A stretch of 64,000 bases of DNA from Candidatus Kinetoplastidibacterium crithidiae (GCA_019278155.1 JADMLC010000004.1:1-64000), one strand, 5' to 3'; counted from the stretch's first letter, positions 49,020 through 58,569 are shown. Numbers and translations: made by a program. The notes: generated from the sequence alone by a model not told the origin.

Positions 49020-50218
49020 ACAATACTATATCTATTTAATTTAGAGGCGAATTCTTGTAATCCATAAATTCCACTATTTTTGGCACGATCACACCAAGAA
49101 TTTAAATGCAAAACAAGCTGCTCACTAGTTAAAGAAGAACTTTCCCAAATACGACCCAAATCTCTACGCATTTGTATTAATACAAATAAAGATTTGATTG
49201 ACGAAACAACATTGTCCACTTCTGCAATTTGCTTAGGCTGCATTATCGACTCATGCTTATATAAATAACTATTGATGTTCTTTAGACGATTATAGCGAGA
49301 ATCACTGCATGAGTATTTTTTTAGATTCCTAAGTTCCTGATGTACAACATCTTTAATAATATCTGCATACTGAGTCAGCAATTCATACCTATGCACTATT
49401 ACTCCATTAAGTGTTGAAAGATCAATATGACGATCATGATTACTTAAAACCAATTTAGGAGCTATTTTTTTGATTTTTGCCAGCCGAAAAAATCTCATTA
49501 TATTTATATAAAACCAACCTAAATCAAATTCATACCACTTTGAAGAAAACTTTGCTGATGTAGCAAAAGCATGATGATTATTATGTAATTCCTCACCAGC
49601 TATTATAAAACCTATTGGGAATAAATTAGTACTAGTATCTGGAGAAGCAAAATTACGATAGCCAAAATAATGACCCATTCCATTAACAACACCAGCAGCC
49701 CAAAATGGTATCCAAGCCATTTGGACAGCCCATACAGATAAACCAACAACTCCAAACAGAAAAACATCTATAACCAACATAATCAAAATGCCTAAACTAC
49801 TATGTTTTGAATAAATATTTCTTTCAAGCCAATCATCAGGTGTACCTCTACCAAATCGAGACAAAGTTTCAATATTAGAAGCCTCTTCTCGATATAACTC
49901 TGCTCCTTGAAAAAATACTTTCCATATTCCATATATCATAGGTGAATGCGGATCACCTTCCCTTTCACACTTGGCATGATGTTTCCTATGTATTGCTACC
50001 CATTCCTTTGTGATCATTCCAGTTGTTATCCATAACCAAAAACGAAAAAAATGCATAACAACTGGATGAAGATCTAAAGCCCTGTGAGTCTGACTTCTAT
50101 GCAGAAAAACAGTAACTCCAATAATCGTTATATGAGTAACAAATAGAGTAAACATCAAGACCTGCAATGCAGAAGCCTGAGTATAACCAGATGAAATAAA
50201 TAAAATAATTTTGTCCAT
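49016..50218 (-). CDS. Membrane acyl-CoA/acyl-lipid delta-9 desaturase
   Basis: Di-iron integral-membrane desaturase introducing a double bond into saturated acyl chains using O2. The three histidine boxes are HRSQTH (40-45), HRKHH (77-81) and HNNHH (212-216). They lie between hydrophobic pairs at about 18-38, 50-66, 140-160 and 162-182. Length is 400, with a C-terminal extension of about 130 residues past the catalytic core (from about 270), predicted soluble and helical. O2 dependence implies an oxic niche. A perfect FNR-type box lies 85 bases upstream. Substrate and double-bond position are not decidable from sequence. Confidence 0.88.
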   Translation of the reverse strand: MDKIILFISSGYTQASALQVLMFTLFVTHITIIGVTVFLHRSQTHRALDLHPVVMHFFRFWLWITTGMITKEWVAIHRKHHAKCEREGDPHSPMIYGIWKVFFQGAELYREEASNIETLSRFGRGTPDDWLERNIYSKHSSLGILIMLVIDVFLFGVVGLSVWAVQMAWIPFWAAGVVNGMGHYFGYRNFASPDTSTNLFPIGFIIAGEELHNNHHAFATSAKFSSKWYEFDLGWFYINIMRFFRLAKIKKIAPKLVLSNHDRHIDLSTLNGVIVHRYELLTQYADIIKDVVHQELRNLKKYSCSDSRYNRLKNINSYLYKHESIMQPKQIAEVDNVVSSIKSLFVLIQMRRDLGRIWESSSLTSEQLVLHLNSWCDRAKNSGIYGLQEFASKLNRYSIV

Positions 50219-50302
50219 ATATTTTTACTTATAAAAATAGAAAATCTGCCACCATGATATACTTTATCAACGAAAAATAATTGAAAAAACAACTTATATT
50301 AA

Positions 50303-50316
50303 TTGATCAAAATCAA
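50303..50316 (-). promoter_or_regulatory. FNR/ANR-type box upstream of the desaturase
   Basis: TTGAT-CAAA-ATCAA exactly matches the FNR/ANR consensus TTGAT-N4-ATCAA. It sits in the 229-base gap between purN and the desaturase, 85 bases before the desaturase ATG, and is the only palindromic site I saw there. In DNA this AT rich about one third of a chance match per 64 kb is expected by a rough estimate, so placement carries most of the weight. Otherwise the gap shows no gene. Confidence 0.35.
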
Positions 50317-50447
50317 AAAATACAAATATAGAAGAATATATTCTGATTAAAATACTTATTAATTAGGACGAATGTTTGTAAACTTTGCTAATACATCGAT
50401 AGTAATAAGAATGTAGTAAAAAAACAACTAATCTCTTTATAAATTAA

Positions 50448-51101
50448 TTATCTTTGAACAAAGATAAAGCGGCTCTCTCCTTCAACACTTACCTTCCTTG
50501 ATTTATCTATGCTAATTTTGCCCATAGAAAGCCATTTAACAACCAATGGATAAATTTTATGTTCAATACCTAAAACACTTTCAGATAGACTTTCTTCGTT
50601 ATCTCTAGGTAAAACAGGAAGACAACCTTGTGCTATTATCGGACCATCATCCAAATCGGCATTAACAAAATGAATGGTGCATCCATGAAAAAGCACACCC
50701 TTTTCTAGGGCTCTAGAATGAGTATTTAAACCTGGAAAAGAAGGTAATAAAGATGGATGTATATTTATTAGCATATCTTTATAATGGTCAACAAAACCTT
50801 TTGTTAAAACTCGCATAAAACCAGCTAACAAAACATAATCAGGATCGTATTTATCTATATTATCAATTAAAAATTGATCAAAAAGCTCACGACTATGAAA
50901 ATCTTTATGGTTTAATGAAATAGCATCTATACCTTTAGATTTAGCCCATTCTAATCCTTTCGAATTAGGATCGTTAGAAATTACAGCACAAATAGTTGCA
51001 GGCCATTTTTCCGCAATACATGATTCGATTATTTTTTGCATATTACTACCACGTCCTGAAATTAAAATAACAAAACGACAATTTTTATGATATGTTTTCA
51101 C
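50448..51101 (-). CDS. purN: Phosphoribosylglycinamide formyltransferase PurN
   Basis: Transfers formyl from 10-formyl-THF to GAR, the third step of purine synthesis. Motifs: FVILISGRGSNMQKI, LLAGFMRVL, the catalytic INIHPSLLPSFPG (Asn/His) and VNADLDDGPIIAQG (Asp). Length 217, GTG start at 51101 because no ATG occurs before the conserved N-terminus; GGAG lies about 11 bases upstream. Stand-alone gene, divergent from ribF, which also has a GTG start. Confidence 0.95.
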   Translation of the reverse strand: MKTYHKNCRFVILISGRGSNMQKIIESCIAEKWPATICAVISNDPNSKGLEWAKSKGIDAISLNHKDFHSRELFDQFLIDNIDKYDPDYVLLAGFMRVLTKGFVDHYKDMLINIHPSLLPSFPGLNTHSRALEKGVLFHGCTIHFVNADLDDGPIIAQGCLPVLPRDNEESLSESVLGIEHKIYPLVVKWLSMGKISIDKSRKVSVEGESRFIFVQR

Positions 51102-51162
51102 GGTAATAACATCTCCACTTAATGTACAATTTATTTAGACTATAATAATTACTTTCTTATTT

Positions 51163-52107
51163 GTGAAAATAATCTTGCATACCTACAAAAATAAACAGTG
51201 TAACAGTGTGAACCAAGCATGCGCAATTACAATCGGAAACTTTGATGGAGTTCATTTAGGCCATCAAAAACTTTTTCAAAAACTAGTACAAAAAGCTTCG
51301 ATTAGCAACATGATACCTTCTGCACTTACATTTGATCCCCATTCTCGTGAATATTTTAATCAAAAACAAACATCGAGAATCTACAAAACTAGAGATAAAA
51401 TAAAGCTTATAACAAAGCATGGCATGAATCAAATAATGATTCAAAGATTTGACGATATAATTAATGTTGAAGCAGATTTATTTATAGACTACTTTTTGAT
51501 ACAAAAGCTCAATATGAAACTGCTAATAATAGGAGAAAACTTTCGATTTGGTTATAAACGTCAAGGTGATTTAGAATTATTAAAAAAAGCATCTATAAAG
51601 TACGGTTTTCAAATATATACTATTGAAAATGTGAATAATATAACTGGAAGCATTATATCTAGTTCAAAACTAAGAGATTTGCTAAAAAAATCTGACTTAG
51701 AAACATCCAAAAAATTACTAGGCAGAACATTCGGAATAAGTGGGCATGTAATACATGGAAAAAAAATAGGAAGAAAACTAGGTTTTCCAACGATGAACAT
51801 AACGGTTCCTCAGAATTATGCCTTAGATAAAGGAGTATATATTGTCAGAGTATACGGCCTAAAAAATAAAGTTCTACCAGGAGTTGCAAATCTTGGTATA
51901 CGCGAAAGCATAGAAATAAATGGATCTTTGCTCTTAGAAATTCATCTTATAGATGATAATATAGACGCTTATGGAAAAATCATTTATATCGAATTTTTAA
52001 AAAAAATTCGTAATGAAGAAAAATTTCCAACTATCAAATCTTTGATAAATGCAATTTCAAACGATATAAAAAACGCACGTTCTTACTTTGCTAAAAATGG
52101 ACTATAA
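51163..52107 (+). CDS. ribF: Bifunctional riboflavin kinase / FAD synthetase RibF
   Basis: Makes FMN then FAD. The N-terminal FMN adenylyltransferase has the nucleotidyltransferase motif GNFDGVHLGHQ (25-35), FDPHSR and ISSSKLR. The C-terminal flavokinase (about 190-310) has GHVIHGKKIGRKLGFPTMNI. GTG start at 51163 opening MKIILHTYKN. Length 314 matches E. coli RibF (313). The 3' end overlaps the ileS start by 11 bases, the standard ribF-ileS-lspA order, so the three are likely co-transcribed. Confidence 0.95.
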   Translation: MKIILHTYKNKQCNSVNQACAITIGNFDGVHLGHQKLFQKLVQKASISNMIPSALTFDPHSREYFNQKQTSRIYKTRDKIKLITKHGMNQIMIQRFDDIINVEADLFIDYFLIQKLNMKLLIIGENFRFGYKRQGDLELLKKASIKYGFQIYTIENVNNITGSIISSSKLRDLLKKSDLETSKKLLGRTFGISGHVIHGKKIGRKLGFPTMNITVPQNYALDKGVYIVRVYGLKNKVLPGVANLGIRESIEINGSLLLEIHLIDDNIDAYGKIIYIEFLKKIRNEEKFPTIKSLINAISNDIKNARSYFAKNGL

Positions 52108-54955
52108 AAATACACTTAACCTATTAGATACATCTTTCCAAATGCGTGGTAATTTACCAAAAAAAGAGCCAGAATGGCTTAAAAAATGGGAAGACCAAGA
52201 TATATATAATGTTATCAGACAATCCTGTCAAGGAAGGCAGAAATTCACACTACATGACGGACCACCATATGCAAATGGAAATATTCATCTAGGGCATGCT
52301 GTCAACAAAGTACTCAAAGACATCATAATTAAAAGCAAAACGATGTCAGGATACGATGCCCATTACATTCCAGGTTGGGACTGTCATGGCATGCCCATAG
52401 AAATACAAATAGAAAAAAAATTTGGCAAACATTTATCCACTAAAGATATTCAAAATAAAGCTAGATTATATGCTAAAGAACAGGTAGAAAAACAAAAGCA
52501 AGAATTTAAACGTTTAGGAATACTTGGAAACTGGGAAAATCCATATTTGACTATGAATTTCAAAAATGAAGCAAATGAAATTCGTGTACTAAAAAGAATA
52601 ATGGAATCAGGATTTATTTTTCGAGGATTAAGACCTATAAACTGGTGTTTTGACTGTAAATCAGCCTTGGCAGAAGCTGAAATCGAATATTACGATAAAA
52701 AAGATGATGCCATATACGTAGCATTCGAGTCTACCAACACAGAGCAATTATCTGAAATATTTAATTATAATATTAATATATGCTCAGCCATAATATGGAC
52801 AACAACTCCATGGACAATACCTGCAAATCAATTTCTCAGTGTTCATCCTGATATAGAGTATGCTTTAATCAAGACGAATTCAGATAGGAAAATTTTATCA
52901 AATATAATAGTAGCCAAAGATAGAATTAATTATTTTCTAGAGCAAACAAATCTAAAAGGCAACATATTATCAATAACAAGAGGATCAAAGTTAGAAAAAC
53001 ACACTTTTTCTCATCCATTTTGTAAGTTACATAATTCTTATAATCGTACATCACCTGTCTTAATTGGCAAATATGTAACAACAGATACAGGAACTGGTAT
53101 AGTGCATTCAGCACCAGCACATGGCCTAGATGATTTTAATGTCTTTAAGAAAAATGGATTCTCAGACTCAGATATTCTCAATCTTATTACAGAATCTGGT
53201 GCTTTTATGCCTGAAGTACCTTTACTAGAAAATATATCTATCTGGGATGCAAATAAAAAAATCATTGAAATGCTGTTAGAAACTGGAAATCTGGTAAAAC
53301 AAGAAATATATCAACATAGTTATATGCATTGCTGGCGTCACAAAACACCAGTTATTTTCAAATCTACCCATCAATGGTTTGCGGGACTAGATATAAAATC
53401 AGATGATAACAAAACCATACGAGAAATTGCTTTAGATAATATTGAAAAAACTACTTTTTATCCATCATGGGGTAAAGATAGACTAAAAGCAATGATTGCT
53501 AATAGACCTGATTGGACAATTTCTAGACAGCGGCAATGGGGTGTGCCTATGGCTTTACTATTAGATAAAGTTTCTAAAAACATACACCCCGATACCATGT
53601 CATTATTGGAAATAATAGCACAAAGAATAGAAAGTGGTGGGATTGAGGAATGGCAAAATATTGATTGCAACAATCTGATTGATAATAAAACTGCTGAAGA
53701 ATATGAAAAAAGTAGTGATACTCTAGACGTTTGGTTTGATTCTGGATCGACTCATTTAACTGTTATAGGTGGAAAAGATAATGAGTTTAATGGCACTCAT
53801 TCCAAAGAATTAGAATGGCCTGCTGATCTATATTTAGAAGGATCTGATCAACATAGAGGATGGTTCCATTCTTCCTTATTAATTGGATGTATGCTATATA
53901 AACAAGCTCCTTATAAAGCACTACTAACTCATGGATTTGTTGTAGATGGCCAAGGAAAAAAAATGAGTAAATCCTTGGGAAATATAATTTCTCCCCAAAA
54001 AATATGTGATTCACTAGGTGCTGACATACTAAGACTTTGGATTGCTAGTTCAGATTACTCTAGTGAACTATCCATTTCCAAAGAAATTCTTGATAGAACA
54101 GTAGAAGGTTATAGACGCATAAGAAATACAATAAGATTCTTACTATTAAACATATCTGATTTTGATCATAAAAACAACTATGTAGAATATTCTAATCTGT
54201 TCGAGATAGACAAATATGCCTTAGTTTTAACATCAAGAATTCAAGAAGAAATTTTACAATATTATGAAAAATATGAATTTCATAAGATAGTTTCAAAAAT
54301 ACAAAAATTTTGCTCAGAAGATTTAGGTGCTTTCTACTTAGATATATTGAAAGATAGATTGTATACAACTCCTGTCAATAGTTTAGCACGCAGATCTGCT
54401 CAAACTGCATTGTTAGAAATTACTCAAGTTTTACTAAAAACCATAGCCCCAATCCTTTCATTTACATCTGAAGAAGCGTGGCAAGAATTAGTAAATTCAA
54501 CAATGCCATCTTTAAAGAATGAACATGATACCGTAACTATATTTACGCAATTATTTCAAAAATTAGATATAGAAAAAGATTACTATCTTTATGATAAATG
54601 GTTTTCTATAAGAAAAATTAGAGATATTGTTCAAAGAAAATTAGAAGAAGCTAGGGCAGAAGGAGAAATAGGATCATCTTTACAAGCAGAAATAGATATA
54701 TATGCGAATTATCATGACAAAAAAATACTAGAGAGTTTAGAATCTGATTTAAATTTTATATTTATTGTATCCAAAGCCAATCTTATCGATACTACAGAAC
54801 AAGAAACAACAATCATTGTTCGATCATCCAAGCACAAAAAATGTGAACGTTGTTGGCACCGGAGAGAAGATGTAGGCAATAATAAATATAAAAATATTTG
54901 CAATAGATGCATTCAAAATTTATTTGAAAATGGTGAGAAACGCAATAAAGCCTAA
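52097..54955 (+). CDS. ileS: Isoleucyl-tRNA synthetase
   Basis: Class I synthetase charging and editing tRNA-Ile. The HIGH variant HLGH is at 64-67 in PPYANGNIHLGHAVNK, the editing domain (CP1) has TTTPWTIPANQ and TGTGIVHSAPAHG, and KMSKS is in GQGKKMSKSLGN. The C-terminal zinc site is CERCWHRREDVG...CNRC. Start ATG 52097 (MDYKNTLNLLDTSFQMRG) fits the bacterial N-terminus; a TTG three codons earlier is rejected. Length 952 is normal. Overlaps ribF; three bases before lspA. Confidence 0.97.
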   Translation: MDYKNTLNLLDTSFQMRGNLPKKEPEWLKKWEDQDIYNVIRQSCQGRQKFTLHDGPPYANGNIHLGHAVNKVLKDIIIKSKTMSGYDAHYIPGWDCHGMPIEIQIEKKFGKHLSTKDIQNKARLYAKEQVEKQKQEFKRLGILGNWENPYLTMNFKNEANEIRVLKRIMESGFIFRGLRPINWCFDCKSALAEAEIEYYDKKDDAIYVAFESTNTEQLSEIFNYNINICSAIIWTTTPWTIPANQFLSVHPDIEYALIKTNSDRKILSNIIVAKDRINYFLEQTNLKGNILSITRGSKLEKHTFSHPFCKLHNSYNRTSPVLIGKYVTTDTGTGIVHSAPAHGLDDFNVFKKNGFSDSDILNLITESGAFMPEVPLLENISIWDANKKIIEMLLETGNLVKQEIYQHSYMHCWRHKTPVIFKSTHQWFAGLDIKSDDNKTIREIALDNIEKTTFYPSWGKDRLKAMIANRPDWTISRQRQWGVPMALLLDKVSKNIHPDTMSLLEIIAQRIESGGIEEWQNIDCNNLIDNKTAEEYEKSSDTLDVWFDSGSTHLTVIGGKDNEFNGTHSKELEWPADLYLEGSDQHRGWFHSSLLIGCMLYKQAPYKALLTHGFVVDGQGKKMSKSLGNIISPQKICDSLGADILRLWIASSDYSSELSISKEILDRTVEGYRRIRNTIRFLLLNISDFDHKNNYVEYSNLFEIDKYALVLTSRIQEEILQYYEKYEFHKIVSKIQKFCSEDLGAFYLDILKDRLYTTPVNSLARRSAQTALLEITQVLLKTIAPILSFTSEEAWQELVNSTMPSLKNEHDTVTIFTQLFQKLDIEKDYYLYDKWFSIRKIRDIVQRKLEEARAEGEIGSSLQAEIDIYANYHDKKILESLESDLNFIFIVSKANLIDTTEQETTIIVRSSKHKKCERCWHRREDVGNNKYKNICNRCIQNLFENGEKRNKA

Positions 54956-54958
54956 TCT

Positions 54959-55483
54959 ATGATATATTTCTCTCGTGTATATAATAATATAAGTATTAAG
55001 AAAGTTTATTATTTCTTAATACTTATATTGATAATATTAGACCAATTAAGTAAGTTGTATATCGACAAAACTATAGAATATGGCCATAGAATATATATAA
55101 CTTCATATTTTAATTTAACACTAGCATACAATTGGGGTGCAGCCTTTAGTTTATTATCTAATCAAGAAGGAAATCAAAAATACTTGTTTATGATAATAGG
55201 TATTATTGTATCTTATTCAATACTTATAATATTAAATTCTTCCAATATGACAAAGACAAATAATATAGCTCTTGCCATGATTATGGCAGGAACAATAGGC
55301 AATATGATAGATCGTTTTTGTAATGGCTATGTTATTGACTTTCTATTGTTTTATTGGAATGATTTCTTCTTTCCAATTTTTAATTTTGCAGATATCTATA
55401 TCTCAATTGGAGTGATATTAATTTGTTTTATTGAAATAAAATCATTAAAAAATAAAAAACTTTCCATAATAAAAAAATTATAA
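54959..55483 (+). CDS. lspA: Lipoprotein signal peptidase (signal peptidase II)
   Basis: Aspartyl membrane protease that cleaves prolipoprotein signal peptides after lipidation. The catalytic aspartates lie in GTIGNMIDRFCNGYVIDFL and FNFADIYISIG; YNWGAAFSLL and ILDQLSKLYID are the other family motifs. Four hydrophobic segments. Length 174 (E. coli 164), with a longer N-terminus of about ten residues. Its likely substrate here is NlpD. Follows ileS by three bases. Confidence 0.95.
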   Translation: MIYFSRVYNNISIKKVYYFLILILIILDQLSKLYIDKTIEYGHRIYITSYFNLTLAYNWGAAFSLLSNQEGNQKYLFMIIGIIVSYSILIILNSSNMTKTNNIALAMIMAGTIGNMIDRFCNGYVIDFLLFYWNDFFFPIFNFADIYISIGVILICFIEIKSLKNKKLSIIKKL

Positions 55484-55503
55484 GTTATTAAAAATATATT
55501 CAA

Positions 55504-56697
55504 ATGTCTAAACTTTTAAAAAAACGAATCATTATAGGTATGACAGGCAGCATAGCTTGTTATAAAGTAGCTGACTTAGTTAGAAGTCTTATAAAAGAAA
55601 ATATCTTGGTTGATATTGTAATGACAAAATCGTCACAAAATTTTATAACTAAAACTACAATGCAAGCTTTATCAGGAAGAGTAATATTTGATGATTCTAA
55701 CAATCAGTCAAATAATGCTATGGATCATATAAATTTAACAAGAGAAGCTGACTTGCTGATTGTAGTGCCAGCAAGTGCAAATTTTATATCAAAAATAGCT
55801 CATGGTATAGCCGATGATCTTTTATCAACAATGTGCTTAGCACGAAAATGTCCTTTATATATTGCTCCTGCAATGAATAAAGAAATGTGGAATAATCCTG
55901 TTACTCAAAGAAATATTAGACAACTTATTTCTGATGAAATAAAAATCATTGGCCCAACATATGGAAAACAAGCTTGTGGCGAAGAAGGTTATGGAAAATT
56001 AGCAGATAATGAAAAATTACTAATTGAAATAACATCAATATTTCAAGAAAAATTATTAATAAATAAGAATATACTAATCACAGCCGGGCCAACTATAGAA
56101 CCAATAGACCCAGTACGTTTTATTAGTAATAAATCTTCTGGAAAAATGGGATATTCTATAGCAAGATCTGCCTATGAATCAGGAGCAAATGTTACTTTAA
56201 TAACGGGGCCAACAAAGATAAAAACACCAAGTTATGCAAATGTTTATAATATAAATACAACTGATGAAATGTATAATATAGTTATGACACTAATAAATGA
56301 TATAGATATATTTATATCTGTTGCTGCTGTAGCTGATTGGAAAGTGAAAAATTACAACCCAAAAAAGATAAAGAAATTGCAAAGCGGCTATTTACCAGAA
56401 ATACAATTAGAACATAACCATGATATATTATCTGAAGTTGCCCATTTAGAGAAAAAACCTTTCTGTATTGGATTTGCAGCAGAGACCGATGATTTAAAGA
56501 ATAATGCTCAAAAAAAATTAATTAACAAAAATTTGGATATGATAATTGCAAATATTGCTACAGACACAATGGACTCCGACAATGCGGAAGTAATATTAAT
56601 AGACTCAAATGGATCATATAATATACCTAAGGATAGTAAACTTGAAATATCAAGAATCCTGATAAAAGAAATTGCAAAAAGATTTTATAATAAGTAA
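55504..56697 (+). CDS. coaBC: Phosphopantothenoylcysteine synthetase/decarboxylase
   Basis: Bifunctional Dfp protein for two steps of coenzyme A synthesis. The N-terminal CoaC flavodomain (to about 185) shows GMTGSIACYKVADL, PASANFISKIAHGIADDLL, APAMNKEMW with the catalytic-region Asn, and the redox-cysteine KQACGEEGYG. The CoaB domain follows with ITAGPTIEPIDPVRFISNKS and TNKM-like NKNLDMIIAN. Length 397 (E. coli 406). It lies between lspA and dut; coaBC-dut adjacency is widespread in Proteobacteria. Confidence 0.96.
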   Translation: MSKLLKKRIIIGMTGSIACYKVADLVRSLIKENILVDIVMTKSSQNFITKTTMQALSGRVIFDDSNNQSNNAMDHINLTREADLLIVVPASANFISKIAHGIADDLLSTMCLARKCPLYIAPAMNKEMWNNPVTQRNIRQLISDEIKIIGPTYGKQACGEEGYGKLADNEKLLIEITSIFQEKLLINKNILITAGPTIEPIDPVRFISNKSSGKMGYSIARSAYESGANVTLITGPTKIKTPSYANVYNINTTDEMYNIVMTLINDIDIFISVAAVADWKVKNYNPKKIKKLQSGYLPEIQLEHNHDILSEVAHLEKKPFCIGFAAETDDLKNNAQKKLINKNLDMIIANIATDTMDSDNAEVILIDSNGSYNIPKDSKLEISRILIKEIAKRFYNK

Positions 56698-56701
56698 TGA
56701 T

Positions 56702-57211
56702 ATGGAAAATAAATATTTAGAACAAATCAAAAATCTATTATCACCATCAATAGAAATTAAAATTACCGATAGTCGTTTGAAAGAACAATTGAATATACCC
56801 AAATACCATAGTGAACTTGCTGCCGGTATCGATTTATACGCATGTATAGAAAATCAAGTCGAAATAAAACCAAATGACAAGGCAATACTTATATCTACAG
56901 GTATAGCTATTCATATGAACAACAGGAATATGATGGCTATAATACTACCAAGATCCGGTCTTGGTCATAAAAAAGGATTAATTCTAGGAAATACTGCTGG
57001 CGTAATAGATGCAGATTACTCAGGCACTATATTTGTAAGTGTATATAATAGGAATAATATCATGTCCAATGATTCAATACTTATAAAACCTGGTGAAAGA
57101 ATAGCACAAATGATATTTTTACCTATATTAAAACCAACTTTCAATATAGTAGAAGATTTTTCAGAAAAAAATGATAGAGGAGATAAAGGTTTTGGTTCTA
57201 CTGGAATATAA
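56702..57211 (+). CDS. dut: Deoxyuridine 5'-triphosphate nucleotidohydrolase
   Basis: Trimeric dUTPase giving dUMP, limiting uracil in DNA and feeding dTMP synthesis. The five motifs are visible: AGIDLYA, PRSGLGHKKG, GVIDADYSG, GERIAQMIF and the P-loop-like RGDKGFGSTG at the C-terminus. Start ATG 56702 (MENKYLEQI) comes right after coaBC; an earlier frame start inside coaBC is unlikely. Length 169, with about 18 more residues at the N-terminus than E. coli (151). Converges on the HPr-like gene. Confidence 0.96.
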   Translation: MENKYLEQIKNLLSPSIEIKITDSRLKEQLNIPKYHSELAAGIDLYACIENQVEIKPNDKAILISTGIAIHMNNRNMMAIILPRSGLGHKKGLILGNTAGVIDADYSGTIFVSVYNRNNIMSNDSILIKPGERIAQMIFLPILKPTFNIVEDFSEKNDRGDKGFGSTGI

Positions 57212-57237
57212 ATAAACTATACTAATGAAATATATTT

Positions 57238-57495
57238 TTATACATCACAAAAAAACAAATCTAAAGCTTTTATTGCTTCTTCAGAATCAGGCCCAGAAAT
57301 TTCTATTTTAATATGTTTCCCTGTTCCTGCTGCTAGCATCATTATTCCCATAATACTTTTGGCATTTACTTTACGCGCGTCACAAGAAATAAAAACTTCA
57401 CTTCTAAATTGACTAGCAATTTTTGTCAATTTAGAAGCTTCTGAAACATCTAAACCATTTTTCTTATTTAGAACTATGCTTTTAATAATTGTCAT
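57238..57495 (-). CDS. ptsH: HPr-like phosphocarrier lacking the phosphorylatable histidine
   Basis: 85 residues with the HPr fold signature: NGLDVSEASKLTKIA, the Ser-46-type NAKSIMGIMMLAAGTG (Ser47 here) and EISGPDSEEAIKAL. The canonical GLHARA around phospho-His15 reads GLDVSE; the codon is GAT, checked on the minus strand, so His became Asp16 and Arg17 became Ser18. It cannot be phosphorylated on His by EI. Ser46 is kept, so an HprK-type role or a moonlighting role is conceivable, as is early decay. In Bordetella-like genomes this gene follows gshB and an EIIA gene and precedes ptsI; EIIA and ptsI are absent here. No convincing ribosome binding site is seen. Confidence 0.85.
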   Translation of the reverse strand: MTIIKSIVLNKKNGLDVSEASKLTKIASQFRSEVFISCDARKVNAKSIMGIMMLAAGTGKHIKIEISGPDSEEAIKALDLFFCDV

Positions 57496-57558
57496 AAAAA
57501 TGAATTACCATATGTTATAGGATTAAATTTTAAAACCCACCTAAATACATTTAAAAAA

Positions 57559-58512
57559 CTATAAAATATTCTCCAAATAATCTACAAACATTCCAGCAAC
57601 ATCAAATTTAGTACTATTAGTAATTTCAACAAAACATGTAGGACTGGTCACATTAATTTCTGTAAGAAATGCACCTATAATATCTAAACCAACGAGAGAT
57701 AGTCCTTTATCTTCTAAAAAGGCCCCAACTATCTCAGCAATTTTAATATCAGATTTAGAAACATGTTGTGCAACTCCATGACCACCAACAGCTAAATTAC
57801 CTCTACTCTCACCCTTTTTAGGAATTCTGGCTAGACAATAAGGAACTATTTTATTATTTATTAAAATAACCCTTTTATCACCTTTTGATATTTCAGGAAT
57901 ATATTTCTGCATCATTACAGTACGTTGAGCATTATTAGTAGAAGTTTCTAATATAACATTCAAATTAGGATCATCTTTTTTTAATCTAAAAATTCCTGAT
58001 CCTCCCATACCATCCAATGGTTTTAATATAATATCATTATAGAAAAAACAAAATTTTTTCAATTCATTAATACTGCTAGATACTAAAGTAGGCACAATCA
58101 ATTCTGGAAAATTTAAAATAGATAATTTTTCAGAATAATTCCTAAGAGATGTCGGGTCATTAATAATCTTTACACCTTTCTTCTTAGCTATCTCTAATAT
58201 ATGAGTTAAATAAAAATACTCCATATCAAAAGGAGGATCTTTTCTAACCAAAACAACATCGAAAATATTAATAACCTCTGTACTTATAGAATCAGTGATA
58301 AACCAATCAGTTATATTAAGATTGATATGATCTTTTAAAAATAACTTTTGAGCATTAACCCTAACGTCGCCATGAGGATCTACAAATAAATCTGTTTGAG
58401 TAGCAACACTAACATTGTATCCTCGTGAAATTAAAGAAACCATTATAGATACAGAAGTATCTTTATAAGCAGCAAGAGAAATCAATGGATCTATAATGAA
58501 TAATACATTCAT
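57559..58512 (-). CDS. gshB: Glutathione synthetase
   Basis: ATP-grasp ligase joining gamma-glutamylcysteine and glycine. LFIIDPLISLAAYKDTSVSIM at the N-terminus, VLVRKDPPFDMEYFYLTHIL, LKPLDGMGGSGIFRLK in the ATP-grasp region, GKGDKRV-like SKGDKRVILIN and NVTSPTC with GVRE-type loops match GshB. Length 317 (E. coli 316). It lies upstream of the HPr-like gene and about 60 bases after infC on the same strand. Retention suggests glutathione is made for redox defence; gshA is not in this window. Confidence 0.94.
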   Translation of the reverse strand: MNVLFIIDPLISLAAYKDTSVSIMVSLISRGYNVSVATQTDLFVDPHGDVRVNAQKLFLKDHINLNITDWFITDSISTEVINIFDVVLVRKDPPFDMEYFYLTHILEIAKKKGVKIINDPTSLRNYSEKLSILNFPELIVPTLVSSSINELKKFCFFYNDIILKPLDGMGGSGIFRLKKDDPNLNVILETSTNNAQRTVMMQKYIPEISKGDKRVILINNKIVPYCLARIPKKGESRGNLAVGGHGVAQHVSKSDIKIAEIVGAFLEDKGLSLVGLDIIGAFLTEINVTSPTCFVEITNSTKFDVAGMFVDYLENIL

Positions 58513-58569
58513 AAAATTAAAAATAAATTATAAAAAATAACGACTGAAAATGTAATAAATATAAGATCC

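Noticed and set aside
50219..50447. Possible relic gene between purN and the desaturase.
   Set aside because: No frame gave recognisable motifs; only the FNR-type box stands out.
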